From Siphonodentalium dalli (taxonomy: Eukaryota; Mollusca; Scaphopoda; Gadilida; Siphonodentaliidae): a stretch of 64,000 nt of DNA. Position 1 is the stretch's first letter, and each line of letters begins with the position of its first letter. The stretch covers positions 88,885,980 to 88,949,979 of the forward strand of contig CP136063.1 of NCBI GenBank assembly GCA_032622095.1, read 5' to 3'. The notes beneath the pieces were generated by a model. That model searched no databases. It worked only from the letters and a program-made list of their open reading frames with translations, and was not told the DNA's origin. Both the position numbers and the translations under genes were made by a program. This document shows, piece after piece, positions 22,833 to 34,500 of this stretch.

Positions 22833-25331
22833 CTAAACTTATATTAATACAGGAAAGTTTTCAAAATAACATGTAATCACATATTGAATGCATACAATGT
22901 GTTCATTTTATCTCAGATTTAGAAACCTGAACAATACGTTGAAAATGTTTGGATCTTTAATCTACAGTTAAAGGTGACATATGCAACCGGTTTCATCATT
23001 TGGCAAAATAATAAATTTAATTGGTTGCCACTTCGGTCAGATGCGATATTTTAGAAATGCTCCTATCTAGTGATGTTTGGCGTAACATTTCAATGTTTTG
23101 AGATATGTTTCGCATTTTGAGCGAAAACTTCATGACCTAGCTATCTCCCCATATTTTGTCACATCACCGATTGAGGATAAAGCCTTCGCTGTTGATTTCT
23201 ACCAACACATAGCATACTGCAAAATGAAAGTTAAGTGATACATGTATTCATTCTTTTACAAAGTATATCTTATAATTCTAATTGAATACAGAGCCAATGA
23301 TACGATTTGACCAGAAAAGGAAGAGTTTACGGACTGTCTCAAAATTGTTTTCAAAATCTGATATGATCAAATAGACAATTTTGGGGCTATCCCCTATGGG
23401 GCTATGGGCCTATTGTGCGACACGGATATTCCGCATGTGAAATAGTATTCCTTGAACTCATAAAATATGGGATGGATTCTCATCTAACTGAAAAGTGTGG
23501 TAGTAACACAAACACAACATACACTTTTCCACTTTTTGGGATCAGATGTGGGGGCCCAGATCACTCTAAAACTGTTGCATGTCACCTTGAAGAGTTTTTT
23601 TCTATTATTTCATATATTAATTTCAGTATCATCGAGAAGTGTGAAGCGTGTGTATTACATAAATACAACAGTTCTAACTAAATTACACTCTTGAACAAGC
23701 TATATATGCATTAAAGATTCATGAAGAAAATATCTGGTATTTCCATTATCCCCAAGAATCTTTACATCAATGTCAGTCAATCACAACATTTAACAGTAAA
23801 GTGATGAAGCCAATCAGTATATTGACGATTTTCATCGGCTCCAGAGTTTCTCGACACATAGCTAAAATAGCATAATAAGTTTCCTGTCATATCTGGTCAC
23901 AATGCTTATTTCAGTGTTCACAAATTTGTGATTGCAACTAATTTAACACTAATGTGTGTCCATTTGAAGAGTCCAGAAATTATCAATAATAGCCATCAAG
24001 GAGAATAGAATTAAGTATTTCCAAGAACAGTTAGCACCCGTTTTTCTTATTCGCCAAAATTCAAGTAACAGGAGATAACATTCTGTCAATCGTAAAACTG
24101 CGCTTTGATGTTATACAACAGGAATTGCATGCATAAACTATTTATAGTGGCGGTTATGTGACTTATAGTTACATGTGTATATTCATTAGGACTGTTGTGT
24201 GTACTGTGTAGCTTATTCCAGCCTGAGAGCCTAATTTTAATGAGAACTGATTATACACATGTGTATCCAGGTGATATACACATGTAAAACTTGATCGTTC
24301 TTTTGTATTGACAAGACGCAACAGGTGTATCCTCATGTCATGGCTGATTGTCATCTGTATCAGTTGATAGCACATGCATGTCATGAACATCTGATTAGAA
24401 TCAGGGACATTTTCGTTGACTTTATAAGCTCTTTGTAACTATACCAGAAATAAAAAATTCTGAATGCAAAACATTATGGGCGCAGTGCATGTTCAGCTGA
24501 AGTTAGATTGAGATAAAAATAATATTATTCATCCTGACCTGAGGTGTGGGGATGGAAAGATCTCACCCCGAGAGGCAAGATATTTCGGCCGATTGTCCGG
24601 ACCCAATAGCTGGTCCCGAAGATGAGATTTTTCTATGCCCACATCCCAGGTCATGGATTATTTTTCTCCCAAACCCAAGAGCCACATACTCAATGTTTTG
24701 TCTTATACCCAATTTTGGCACATTTCAGTAGTTTCATAACGGTACATCAGGGGAGAAATCTGATGTCACATTTATGATTTTATTTGATGATTTTGGTATA
24801 TACTGGAAAAGCAAAGCACGATACCCACACAAGCTTGGTTAATTGGTTTGAGTGAAATATACATGGCTAGTGAAAACGACATGACTATGTCATCATTGTT
24901 CCTAGCATGAATTAAAACACATCTAGTCATATATTTAGACTGCCATTCATTGTTAAATTTTCGGAATGACGTGTGGTACCATGTCATTGACCAATATGGT
25001 ACTAAAGGTGTCCTCTACCTGGACCAATTACCTCGTTTGCAGCTGTTGTCCACAATTCTGGGATCTCCAAGAGATCTCGCTCTACTATCAGATGTCAGAT
25101 CACTGACAACAATTGAGTCGCTTGCTGGTTTGGTCGGCCCCATTTATGTGGAAACAGTTTTCTTTTGATAATGGTGATTGGTGATGATGTTCAATTGCCC
25201 TTATACATTTACTTGTTGGCGAATCTGTACCCTGCGTAATTCATCCCCAGAGAATAGCGACACAAGCGGAGAGAGGTATGACTGTTGTCACTCCCGGGCA
25301 GCGCATCGGTGAGTTGGTTGAATGGTTAAAT
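22833..25331. other. Long stretch without supported genes
   Basis: Frames of 60-90 codons at 23415-23694, 24169-24390 and 24950-25168 have no recognisable domains. 24165-24310 has several TACACATGT motifs. Nothing else stands out. Confidence 0.35.
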
Positions 25332-25497
25332 ATAGAATATCCATACAGTTGTATGAGATACAAGATTTGTTTTCGCGAGTATGATTCAGCAAATGCCAAA
25401 TGGGGAACCAAGCTTTAGCAAGGTCCCCATTTGGTGAATTATATATACGAGTGAAAATAAGCCTTGTATCTCATTAAACTATATGGGTATTATTTTT
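25332..25497. mobile_element. Foldback MITE, ~166 bp
   Basis: Arms of about 66 bp pair imperfectly: ATGAGATACAAG and CCAAATGGGG on the left match CCCCATTTGG and CTTGTATCTCAT on the right, around AACCAAGCTTTAGCAAGG. Confidence 0.6.
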
Positions 25498-26219
25498 ATC
25501 CATTGCCAAATTTTAAATATCATAATGAAATTATGTCAGCCTCTGTGCAATTGTTGGCAAAAAAGTATGTTTTCCTTGTAAACATAAAGGCAATTTGGTA
25601 AATAATATTTTTTTCACTGCATATAACAACTAGAGTGGTGTGTTTTACCTCAAGTGGACTACACAAAATTATAAAATTATCTTTTGGCTAATGGCTATGC
25701 GAGGTGCGAGGGCTGTTGTGACTCCACTCAACTGAAATGGTATGAAATAGACTATAATACTATTTCGGATGCCACGCACCTGGTGTTTCGATGCTCTTAA
25801 TGAATGATACGGGAGAGTGGCTCCGCCCAGTGGTGACAAGGGATACTAATCCATGCCCGCAATGTTCTCTGGGTTGAAGACTGATATCATGTCCGAATGG
25901 TGCTTACGTCTTTTTTATTGTCGGTTAAAGTTATAAAACAATATTTTGAACATGTACATGTATGTTCTTTGGAATTGTTTATAGAGTCTTGTGTAGTCCA
26001 CAACCCCATATAAACGACACAACCATTAGTTCATGCACTCCCATTAGTATTGCAAAGCCAACAAAGTGAACTTTTCTGTTTATATATAAATATCTTTGAA
26101 CAAATAAATATCTCTAAAATAGATCAAAATGTCCCAATACGACATTTTTTGGAATAGAATAAAGACCCAGTATCTGGGATAAACAGCAGCTGCAATATAA
26201 CTCCGGATAAAGTTACATC
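25498..26219. other. No gene seen
   Basis: AT-rich sequence without coding or clear repeat structure. Confidence 0.35.
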
Positions 26220-26840
26220 TATTAAGTGGAAAATAAATGCTCTTTATTGCTGATTAGTAGTGCATCTTTAAATATTTGATGCCCACAGCATCAATCACAT
26301 GATATTAACCATGCATTATTTTACTTTTGTGCAATTTCCCCCACTTCTTCTGAACTGATAAAAAACGCTCTTTATTTGTCACATTATTTTTTTTGCCCAC
26401 CCCCCACCCCCCACACTTCATTTGAGGGGCAAATGCGCTTTTACCCGGAATTTTCCTACATATTTTCTAATGTGATAAGGAACGCTCTTTATTGCACCCT
26501 TAAGACGTCAACAGCATCGATGAAATGACACTGCCACAGTGTGATATAGTTGTCAATAATTTGATGCCCACAGCACCTATCCCATGACATTAACCATGCA
26601 TTATTTTACATTTGTGCAATTTTCCACACATATCTTTTGAACTGATAAGAAGCGCTCTTTATTGGTTATATAACTTTTTGAAATCCCCCACCCCTTAGTC
26701 ATCTGGGGGTCAAAGGCATTGTTACCCGCAATTTTTCTACATATTTTCTAATGTGATAAGGAACGCTCTTTATTGCTCATTTTGCTTCTTTAAGAGTGAT
26801 TTCAACAGAATCTACGAAATGACACTCCATTTCAGTTTAT
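26220..26840. repeat. ~285-bp tandem repeat with GCTCTTTATTG motif
   Basis: The block ATTTTCTAATGTGATAAGGA + ACGCTCTTTATTGC occurs at about 26462 and 26745, each followed by a sequence ending in AAATGACACT. Further GCTCTTTATT copies at 26238, 26366 and 26653 indicate a nested sub-repeat. Confidence 0.65.
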
Positions 26841-27239
26841 TGCTGTTTTTAAAATTTGACGACCCAGATTGCAACCCTTTTGGGTACATTATCAATTATT
26901 TAGATAAAATAAGTTTCAGTGTCTGATGTCTGATAAGATTCCCTTGGTCAAATTTTCACGAAATTTACATTGTTTTTTTTTGTGTGTGGGCTAATGTACT
27001 TATTCCTGATAAGAGGCCTTGTGTTGCAATTTATTTTAAGCTAAAAGCACAAATGCTCTGAACTATATATATTTGTTTATTTTGAATAAATATTGAAATT
27101 ATTTTCTCCATTGTCATATTTTGTGGTCCACATGTCATTAATATCTTTAGAGGCAATATTATCCACTAAAAGTTGATTAAATAGCTACTTTGAGTGATTA
27201 GATTGGACCCCTTTGAATACGTATTAAAATAGCTAGAAC
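26841..27239. other. No gene seen
   Basis: AT-rich sequence without features. Confidence 0.35.
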
Positions 27240-27590
27240 AACCACTCGAGGTAGAATAATTTCCCACCAATAGTAGTTATCAGATTAACTACCCGCGGGT
27301 AGCAAAAATTCCAACCACTCGCAGGTAGTAAATTTAAATACTGGGTAGTTCATATTCATCCCACTACCTAAAGTAGTTAAAATTTAGCCTACCTTTGGGT
27401 AGTTAAAATAGCCCCAAGAGGTAGTTATTTCAACCACTGAAGGTAGTTATTTTAACTACCAAAGGTATTTAATTTTTTAGCTACCCGCCAGGTAGTAAAA
27501 TTAACCTCCCAAGGTAGCGGGATGAATACGAACTACCAAAATAGTAAAAATTAACTACTTTTGGGGTTAATTTAGCAACTTTTTATTTAG
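27240..27590. repeat. Array of alternating GGTAGTT / AACTACC half-sites
   Basis: About 18 copies of GGTAGTT or its complement AACTACC alternate over 350 bp, often as pairs such as GGTAGTTATTTTAACTACC. This gives a run of small palindromes with AT spacers, not a simple head-to-tail minisatellite. Confidence 0.7.
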
Positions 27591-28198
27591 TGTGTACGTT
27601 TATAGAGCTATTGTTCTTAGTACGAGAATCGTTAGTCGGTTATTTAAAAAAGCGTTGGTAAAAAGGGGGCGATGACCCCGCCCCACCCTGTTTTAGGGTT
27701 TTTTTTTGTACTTGGATGATGTGTCAGCGAGCCATTTTTCATAATGCCAACCGCGGGATGACAACGTCGTAGAGCGGTGTTATAATAATGAACGAATTTC
27801 ACAGCGAAAATTACTAAGCCTATTATCCCGGTAGTTTCCCTAGTTTTGTGCTCATAACCAGAGTGGTTTATTAATATAACATCAAGGGTTGCGTGTGTGT
27901 ACATAGTTCTTATAACATCATTATTTGTATCACGTGATATGTTAACACATACGGGTGATGAGATTATGTGACGTTTTAGCATTAACGCGATAATTAGCTA
28001 TCAAACTATGCATACATACGCTCAAGTAATATGTACACGCAATCCTTGAATGGAGATGGATTACATTTACCACCATCAAAACTACAGACACCGTGTTTAT
28101 GAATTTAATGCAAGATTCAGACAAATTATAATATTTTTTCATACACGCAATCCTTGAAGTTACTTTGATGTTATTGTTATTTTGAACAAACTGAAAAC
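27591..28198. other. No firm gene
   Basis: Minus-strand frames over 27644-28142 have no recognised domain. The block ATACACGCAATCCTTGAA recurs at 28033 and 28142, so there is a small duplication upstream of the hairpin locus. Confidence 0.3.
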
Positions 28199-28444
28199 AT
28201 GATGATGCAAGAAATTTTCAATTTATTATGCTTATCGCTGTACCAATTGATTGTTGGTAATCAACGACAAAATGACAAACACGCCGAGAATGATTCATAC
28301 CATGCTGATGATAAACACTGGAATGTATGCATTCATGCTGATGGTGACAATGGCCAAGATGACAGCGACTCGGACCAGTCCATCAGACGCCACACAAACA
28401 ACACGAAGAGACGTTGTGAACGACAGCCTGAACTAGTGAAATAG
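28199..28444 (+). CDS. Hypothetical 81-codon ORF upstream of the hairpin locus
   Basis: The frame encodes a hydrophobic start, then an acidic His/Asp-rich stretch (DGDNGQDDSDSDQS) and a basic end (TKRRCERQPELVK). Its last 50 bases lie inside the left arm of the inverted repeat. The acidic-then-basic composition looks protein-like and could be part of the neighbouring zinc-finger/P-loop gene's leader or a separate small ORF. No family recognised. Confidence 0.15.
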   Translation: MMMQEIFNLLCLSLYQLIVGNQRQNDKHAENDSYHADDKHWNVCIHADGDNGQDDSDSDQSIRRHTNNTKRRCERQPELVK

Positions 28445-28471
28445 TCCACGACTTTTCCCTTGTTTCTATTC

Positions 28472-28483
28472 TATATAAATATA
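28472..28483 (+). promoter_or_regulatory. TATA-like box of the left hairpin arm
   Basis: TATATAAATATA lies about 45 bases before the ATG at 28527. The mirror copy at about 29092-29103 is TATATTTATATA, preceding the minus-strand ATG at 29048. Conservation in both arms may simply reflect the duplication. Confidence 0.4.
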
Positions 28484-28526
28484 GGTGCATAGAGGGAACG
28501 CTCGATTTCACTGATTATATAGGAAA

Positions 28527-28835
28527 ATGAAGTATCAGTGTGAAGAGAGCTTAAGTGTCTATGCTTGGCAAGATAGTTTGAAGCGTCATATCAAAGTTAA
28601 ACACACGCCTTCAGAACAACAACAACAACACCAACAACAACAACACCAACACCAACAACAGCAGTATCATCAGCCACAACAACAACAACAACACCACCAC
28701 CAACAACAACAGCAACCAAGCGACATAACATCCTGCTTTGATGATCCAATGGCCAATGTCCAAGAAGATTTTATTTTCAAGCACCCATTCACGGCATGCG
28801 TAAGTGGACCGACATCTAGTGGGAAGACGTACTAA
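28527..28835 (+). pseudogene. Zinc-finger / poly-Q protein truncated at a Walker A motif
   Basis: The 102-codon frame starts with a C2H2-like finger, but the second Cys is Ser (YQCEES; the opposite arm has YQCEEC), followed by the His pair of HIKVKH. Residues about 30-67 are Gln/His-rich. After that, DFIFKHPFTACVSGPTSSGK is a convincing P-loop (GPTSSGKT), and two codons later the frame stops exactly where the inverted repeat begins. A P-loop NTPase would need another 150 or more residues (Walker B and so on), so the gene is cut off. A packaging-ATPase-like protein of a Polinton-like or viral-derived element is possible, but only the P-loop supports that. The lost zinc ligand and truncation suggest a relic. 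Confidence 0.55.
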
Positions 28836-28875
28836 GTGTTGTTGTTGTTGTTGTTGTTGTGGCTGATGATACTGC

Positions 28876-28914
<39 letters not shown>

Positions 28915-29048
28915 GGCTGATGATACTGCTGTTGTTGTTGTTGGTGTTGTTGTTGTTGTTCTGAAGCCGTGTGTTTAACTTTGATATGACGCTTCAAACT
29001 ATCTTGCCAAGCATAGACACTTAAGCACTCTTCACACTGATACTTCAT
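28611..29048 (-). pseudogene. Opposed copy of the zinc-finger/poly-Q N-terminus, intact finger
   Basis: From the ATG at 29048 the minus strand encodes YQCEEC...HIKVKH, a complete C-x2-C-x12-H-x4-H finger, then a longer Gln tract (with two QYHQPQQ repeats). Past the centre it reads through the antisense of the left copy, giving a meaningless basic and then Leu-rich tail. Only the first ~75 residues are related to a real gene. It lacks the P-loop part. Confidence 0.5.
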
Positions 29049-29180
29049 TTTCCTATATAATCAGTGAAATCGAGCGTTCTTCTATGCACCTATATTTATA
29101 TAGAACAGAAACAAGGGAAAAGTGGTGGACTAGTTCACTAGTTCAGGCTGTCGTTCACAACGTCTCTTCGTGTTGTTTGT

Positions 29181-30267
29181 ACTGGATACAAATTTATCAC
29201 ATTGGCTACAATACAACCTACCTATCCAAATGTCAATGCAATTATGAGTGATTTCAATATGAACACTCTATTATATAGATATGTGTAACCTGGTGACATG
29301 ATGAAATCGATTGTGTACTGAGTTTACCTCCGACTTCGTGCCGATTGTGTACTGAGCTGACACCGTGGATAAATAGACCAATGACTGCTATTGTATCTTT
29401 TGACAGATATGCGTGCGCAGACTTGTTTGATGTTCGCTGTCGCATTACTATGTTTTAATAGCCGAGACTTCACTTCTCGTCTAACTCTCTTACCGACAAG
29501 ACCTGTCGATTCCCTGTCTACACAGTGCTTCTCCGGCAGACTATTTCACCTACATAAAGTTATCAAACATACGGACTTCTGATCTGAATTGACAATGACG
29601 TCAATACGGGACAGATTTTACCATTGTTCAGTATACCCAAACGTCGAAAGCAATTAACGCGGTCATAATGGTTACATAGTGCAACTTTAAAACATCCATG
29701 GATTTAATGCTAGAAGTTGCCTCGATAATTTGAACATAAAACTTGGGTTTAAAATGACAACTTTATCTATGATATTTGCCCATGAAATCTTCAATAAATA
29801 GATTAACGCATAGCTAAGTGGAATTTCATTGAATTAACCAACCTTTGAGTGAGAACATCGTAGTGAAAGGTTACCGGTCAATGTGACACATCTACCCATT
29901 CCACATCGTTATCGCTTTATGCGCTGCATCGAAAGTATCCAGCCTATGTCAGCATCTGTTGTTGGGAAGATGTGAAATATAAATGTCAGTTCAACTTCAT
30001 TCGTGTAGTAATTTCGTATGAATCAAACGCTCTTCATTCGTGTATTACCAACGTGAAGTTGTACTATTTTTGAAAGCATTCACGATGTGTAAAACTTTCA
30101 TTAAATTACAATAACCCAATGCTGTGGTGTAGCACGTTTATAGTCAAATAACCCAGAGTGACTTAATTCACAATGAAGTACAATGCCACTCCACTACAGA
30201 TGCGATATGTATTGTTTATCCATAGCTTAAGTGTGTAAACATCACATTGTGATCGTCACGCTATGAC
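29181..30267. other. No supported gene
   Basis: Short frames only. GATTGTGTACTGAG occurs twice (29308, 29343). No RNA gene or transposon end recognised. Confidence 0.35.
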
Positions 30268-30268
30268 C

Positions 30269-30319
<51 letters not shown>

Positions 30320-31095
30320 TGTCAGGGGGTGTGTGTGTATCTGTGTGTCTGTGTGTTCGCGATGAACTCGAAAACGGCCGACCCGATTTCGATGAAACTT
30401 CGTATGTGAGGATACTATCGGTCGGGAAGTGGCATAGGCATATTAATTTTCAGATCCGATGTCAACTTTTCACGTGCCGAGGTCAAATATGTTTTTACGC
30501 TGTGTTACGGGACTTTCATTTGAGTTCGGTGCTTACAAATCGATTCGAAACAGCGCGAATAATAAAATGCCAGTCATAATAACGACACTGTGAGAATCTT
30601 TCGTGTTTCCTCTTCCCAACGATATATAATGCGTATGTATCCGTTTTAGTTATCTGCCTCAATTATCAAGAAGAAGTGGTACTATCTTCCATCAGGATAA
30701 AAACAATGCGTAACTTCTATGACGTCGTTAGAGGTCATAACGTTAGATCACGTTAACGCTTAACCGGCCGATGCATTTGACTGTTTCAGACGTCTTGGCG
30801 ATATCTCGGGCACCGATGGTAATTTATCTTTACGTTGAAACTTGATAATTAATGAGCGTGTGTATATGAGGCGCGTTTATATACTTGAGTGGAAATCAAA
30901 TCGGGTTAAACTGGCGGATTTTTACGGACGAAATTTGATGCATAGGGTATCTCGGTATCCGCTGGGCCGATTTCCCGGTATCCGCTGGGCCGATTTCCAC
31001 CATTTTTGGGGTGTTTGTGTTTGACCCCACCTGACCTTGACCTTCAAAATGGTCAATTCAAGGTCAAAGCCCGGACGAAGTCGGGTCACCTTCTA

Positions 31096-31096
<1 letters not shown>
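30268..31096 (+). mobile_element. Helitron-like family B, copy B2 (left flank of the foldback element)
   Basis: A (GT)n tract leads into ACTCGAAAACGGCCGACCCG, GATTTCGATGAAACTTCG and a ~600-bp body nearly identical to 46740-47470. It ends with hairpin CCCGGACGAAGTCGGG, 7 bases, and CTAG at 31093-31096, followed by TA repeats. Its right-hand neighbour was displaced by the insertion at 31131. Confidence 0.75.

Positions 31097-31130
<34 letters not shown>
31097..31130. repeat. (TA)n at the left edge of the foldback insertion
   Basis: Pure TA repeat linking the CTAG of B2 to the foldback terminus. It corresponds to the left half of the (TA)n-AGC-(TA)n spacer at 47471-47520. Confidence 0.8.
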
Positions 31131-31136
<6 letters not shown>

Positions 31137-31164
31137 TGTACGATTCTGTTAGCCAACCGCGTAC

Positions 31165-31210
31165 CGCGATCGCGCCCCGCGATCGCGATCGTAAATCGCG
31201 ATCAGATCGT
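31165..31210 (+). promoter_or_regulatory. CGCGATCGCG cluster near the element end (left)
   Basis: CGCGATCGCG, GCGATCGCGATC, ATCGCGATCAGATCG follow one another within 46 bp, about 35 bp from the terminus, and are mirrored at about 46028-46073. Two-fold symmetric sites this close to the ends could bind a transposase or host factor. Function is inference. Confidence 0.45.
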
Positions 31211-31329
31211 ATATACCTACCGACATCATAAATATGTCATTGTGGTCAGCGCACCAGTGGTAATTAAAATAACACCCTACAGAGCCCAGACTTATCAGAA
31301 CGAGCTCAGCACTAGTCCCGACATTAGCC

Positions 31330-31571
31330 TTGACCTTGACCTCGCTCATATATGCTCATATAGGCATGTTTCTGGACCTCGACCGATCCGACTAAAATTT
31401 AATATGTAGGCATACTTTGATCCCGGGAACAATACGGGTGGGTCAAATTTCACATGCGATCGCGTCCTTGACCTTGACCTCTCTCATATATGCTCATCTA
31501 GGCATGTTTCTGGACCTTGACCGATCCCACTCAAATTTGGTATATATGCCTACTTTGATCCCGGGAACAAT
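31330..31571 (+). repeat. Two ~105-bp subterminal repeats
   Basis: GACCTTGACCTC(G/T)CTCATA, AGGCATGTTTCTGGACCT, GACCGATCC and TACTTTGATCCCGGGAACAA occur in order at 31332-31432 and again at 31469-31570. The mirror pair is at 45662-45900. The core resembles the GACCGATCGGGACGAAACTT module of Helitron-like family A. Confidence 0.7.
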
Positions 31572-34500
31572 TAGTTGATGCATATGTGTAGACAGTGTGA
31601 CCTCTGGTAGTGGAAAACCGCACCACGCAGTTGAAATTTGGTAAAAACAGGTCATCACGGACTTCAATACGTCTATGTACAAACCGAACATTATTGCTAT
31701 TATGGCCCGTTTTTAGGGCTCCTAGACACCCCACACGCATAACTCACGAACATAACAGGTATGTCATTGTGGTCGACACATCAGCCCTAATTACAATTTA
31801 TCCCCACGCAGCTGGATTTCAAGAGCACGAGGTCAGCACGGGTCCCGACATATTCTTCGTGATTTCATATAAATAGGCATTTCTACCTAATTTCGAGGTA
31901 CCAGGACACTCTACAGAGATATCCCTCCACATTAGTTGATGCATATTTGTATAGAGTGTGACCGCTGGTAGTGTAAAACCACCCCACGCAGTTGAAATTT
32001 GGTAAAAGTAGGCCATCACGTACTTCAATACGTCTATGTACAAACCGAACATTATCGCTATTATAGCCCGTTTTTAGGGCTCCAGGACACCACACACGCA
32101 TAACCCACGAACATAGCAGGTATGTCATTGTGGTCAACACATCAGCCCTAATTACAATTTAACCCCACGCAGCTGGATTTCTAGTGCACGAGGTCAGCAC
32201 GGGTCCCGACATATTCGTCGTGATTTCATATAGATTGGCATTTCTACCTAATTTCGAGGTACCAGGACACTCTACAGAGATATCCCTCCACATTAGTTGA
32301 TTCATATTTGTAGAGAGTGTGACCGCTGGTAGTGGAAAACCACCCCACGCAGTTGAAATTTGGTAAAAGTATGTCATCACGTACTTCAATACGTCTATGT
32401 ACAAACCGAACATTATCGCTATTATAGCCCGTTTTTAGGGCTCCAGGACACCACACACGCATAACCCACGAACATAGCAGGTATGTCATTGTGGTCAACA
32501 CATCAGCCCTAATTACAATTTAACCCCACGCAGCTGGATTTCTAGTGCACGAGGTCAGCACGGGTCCCGACATATTCGTCGTGATTTCATATAGATTGGC
32601 ATTTCTACCTAATTTCGAGGTACCAGGACACTCTACAGAGATATCCCTCCACATTAGTTGATTCATATTTGTAGAGAGTGTGACCGCTGGTAGTGGAAAA
32701 CCACCCCACGCAGTTGAAATTTGGTAAAAGTATGTCATCACGGACTTCAATACGTCTATGTACAAACCGAACATTATCGCTATTATGGCCCGTTTTTAGG
32801 GCTCCAGGACACCACACACGCATAACCCACGAACATAACAGGCATGTCATTGTGGTCAACACATCATCCCTATTTACAATTTAACCCCACGCAGCTGGAT
32901 TTCTAGAGCACGAGGTCAGCACGGGTCCCGACATATTCGTCGTGATTTCATATAAATTGGCATTTCTACCTAATTTCGAGGTACCAGGACACTCTACAGA
33001 GATAACCCTCCACATTAGTTGATTCATATTTGTAGACAGTGTGACCGCTGGTAGTGTAAAGCCGCCCCACGCAGTTGAAATTTGGTAAAAACAGGTCATC
33101 ACGGACTTCAATACGTCTATGTACAAACCGAACATTATCGCTATTATGGCCCGTTTTTAGGGCTCCAGGACACCACACACGCATAACCCACGAACATATC
33201 AGGCATGTCATTGTGGTCAACACATCATCCCTATTTACAATTTAACCCCACGCAGCTGGATTTCTAGAGCACGAGGTCAGCACGGGTCCCGACATATTCG
33301 TCGTGATTTCATATAAATTGGCATTTCTACCTAATTTCGAGGTACCAGGACACTCTACAGAGATAACCCTCCACATTAGTTGATTCATATGTGTAGACAG
33401 TGTGACCGCTGGTAGTGTAAAGCCGCCCCACGCAGTTGAAATTTGGTAAAAACAGGTCATCACGGACTTCAATACGTCTATGTACAAACCGAACATTATC
33501 GCTATATTATGGCCCGTTTTTAGGGCTCCAGGACACCACACACGCATAACCCACGAACATATCAGGCATGTCATTGTGGTCAACACATCATCCCTATTTA
33601 CAATTTAACCCCACGCAGCTGGATTTCTAGAGCACGAGGTCAGCACGGGTCCCGACATATTCGTCGTGATTTCATATAAATTGGCATTTCTACCTAATTT
33701 CGAGGTACCAGGACACTCTACAGCGATATCCCTCCACATTAGTTGATGCATATGTGTAGAGAGTGTGACCGCTGGTAGTGGAAAACCACCCCACGCAGTT
33801 GAAATTTGGTAAAAACAGGTCATCACGGACTTCAATACGTCTATGTACAAACCGAACATTATCGCTAGTATGGCCCGTTTTTAGGGCTCCAGGACACCAC
33901 ACACGCATAACCCACGAACATAACAGGCATGTCATTGTGGTCAACACATCATCCCTATTTACAATTTAACCCCACGCAGCTGGATTTCTAGAGCACGAGG
34001 TCAGCACGGGTCCCGACATATTCTTCGTGATTTCATATAAATTGGCATTTCTACCTAATTTCGAGGTACCAGGACACTCTACAGAGATATCCCTCCACAT
34101 TAGTTGATGCATATGTGTAGAGAGTGTGACCGCTGGTAGTGGAAAACCACCCACGCAGTTGAAATTTGGCAAAAGCAGGTCATCACGGAATTCAATTCTT
34201 CTATGTACAAACCGAACATGATCGCTATTATGGCCCGTTTTTAGGGCTCCAGGACACCACACACGCATAACCCACGAACATAGCAGGTATGTCATTGTGG
34301 TCAACACATCAGCCCTAATTACAATTTAACCCCACGCAGCTGGATTTCTAGTGCACGAGGTCAGCACGGGTCCCGACATATTCGTCGTGATTTCATATAG
34401 ATTGGCATTTCTACCTAATTTCGAGGTACCAGGACACTCTACAGAGATATCCCTCCACATTAGTTGAATCATATTTGTAGAGAGTGTGACCGCTGGTATT

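Larger units (their letters stand above)
28394..29180. repeat. ~790-bp inverted repeat (hairpin locus) with opposed promoters
   Basis: ACAAACAACACGAAGAG at 28394 starts an arm that reappears inverted and ends at 29180. Each arm contains a TATA-like box, a short leader (CGCTCGATTTCACTGATTAT), and the start of a zinc-finger/poly-Q frame. The left arm has an extra ~120-bp P-loop segment next to the centre. Transcripts from either side would be self-complementary and could fold into a long hairpin RNA. Confidence 0.8.

Noticed and set aside
28611-28800. Leu-rich continuation of the minus-strand poly-Q frame
   Set aside because: It is the antisense of the opposite CAA/CAG tract, not a membrane domain.
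30277-30360. Cys/Val repeat protein
   Set aside because: Translation of a (GT)n microsatellite at the start of a family B element.
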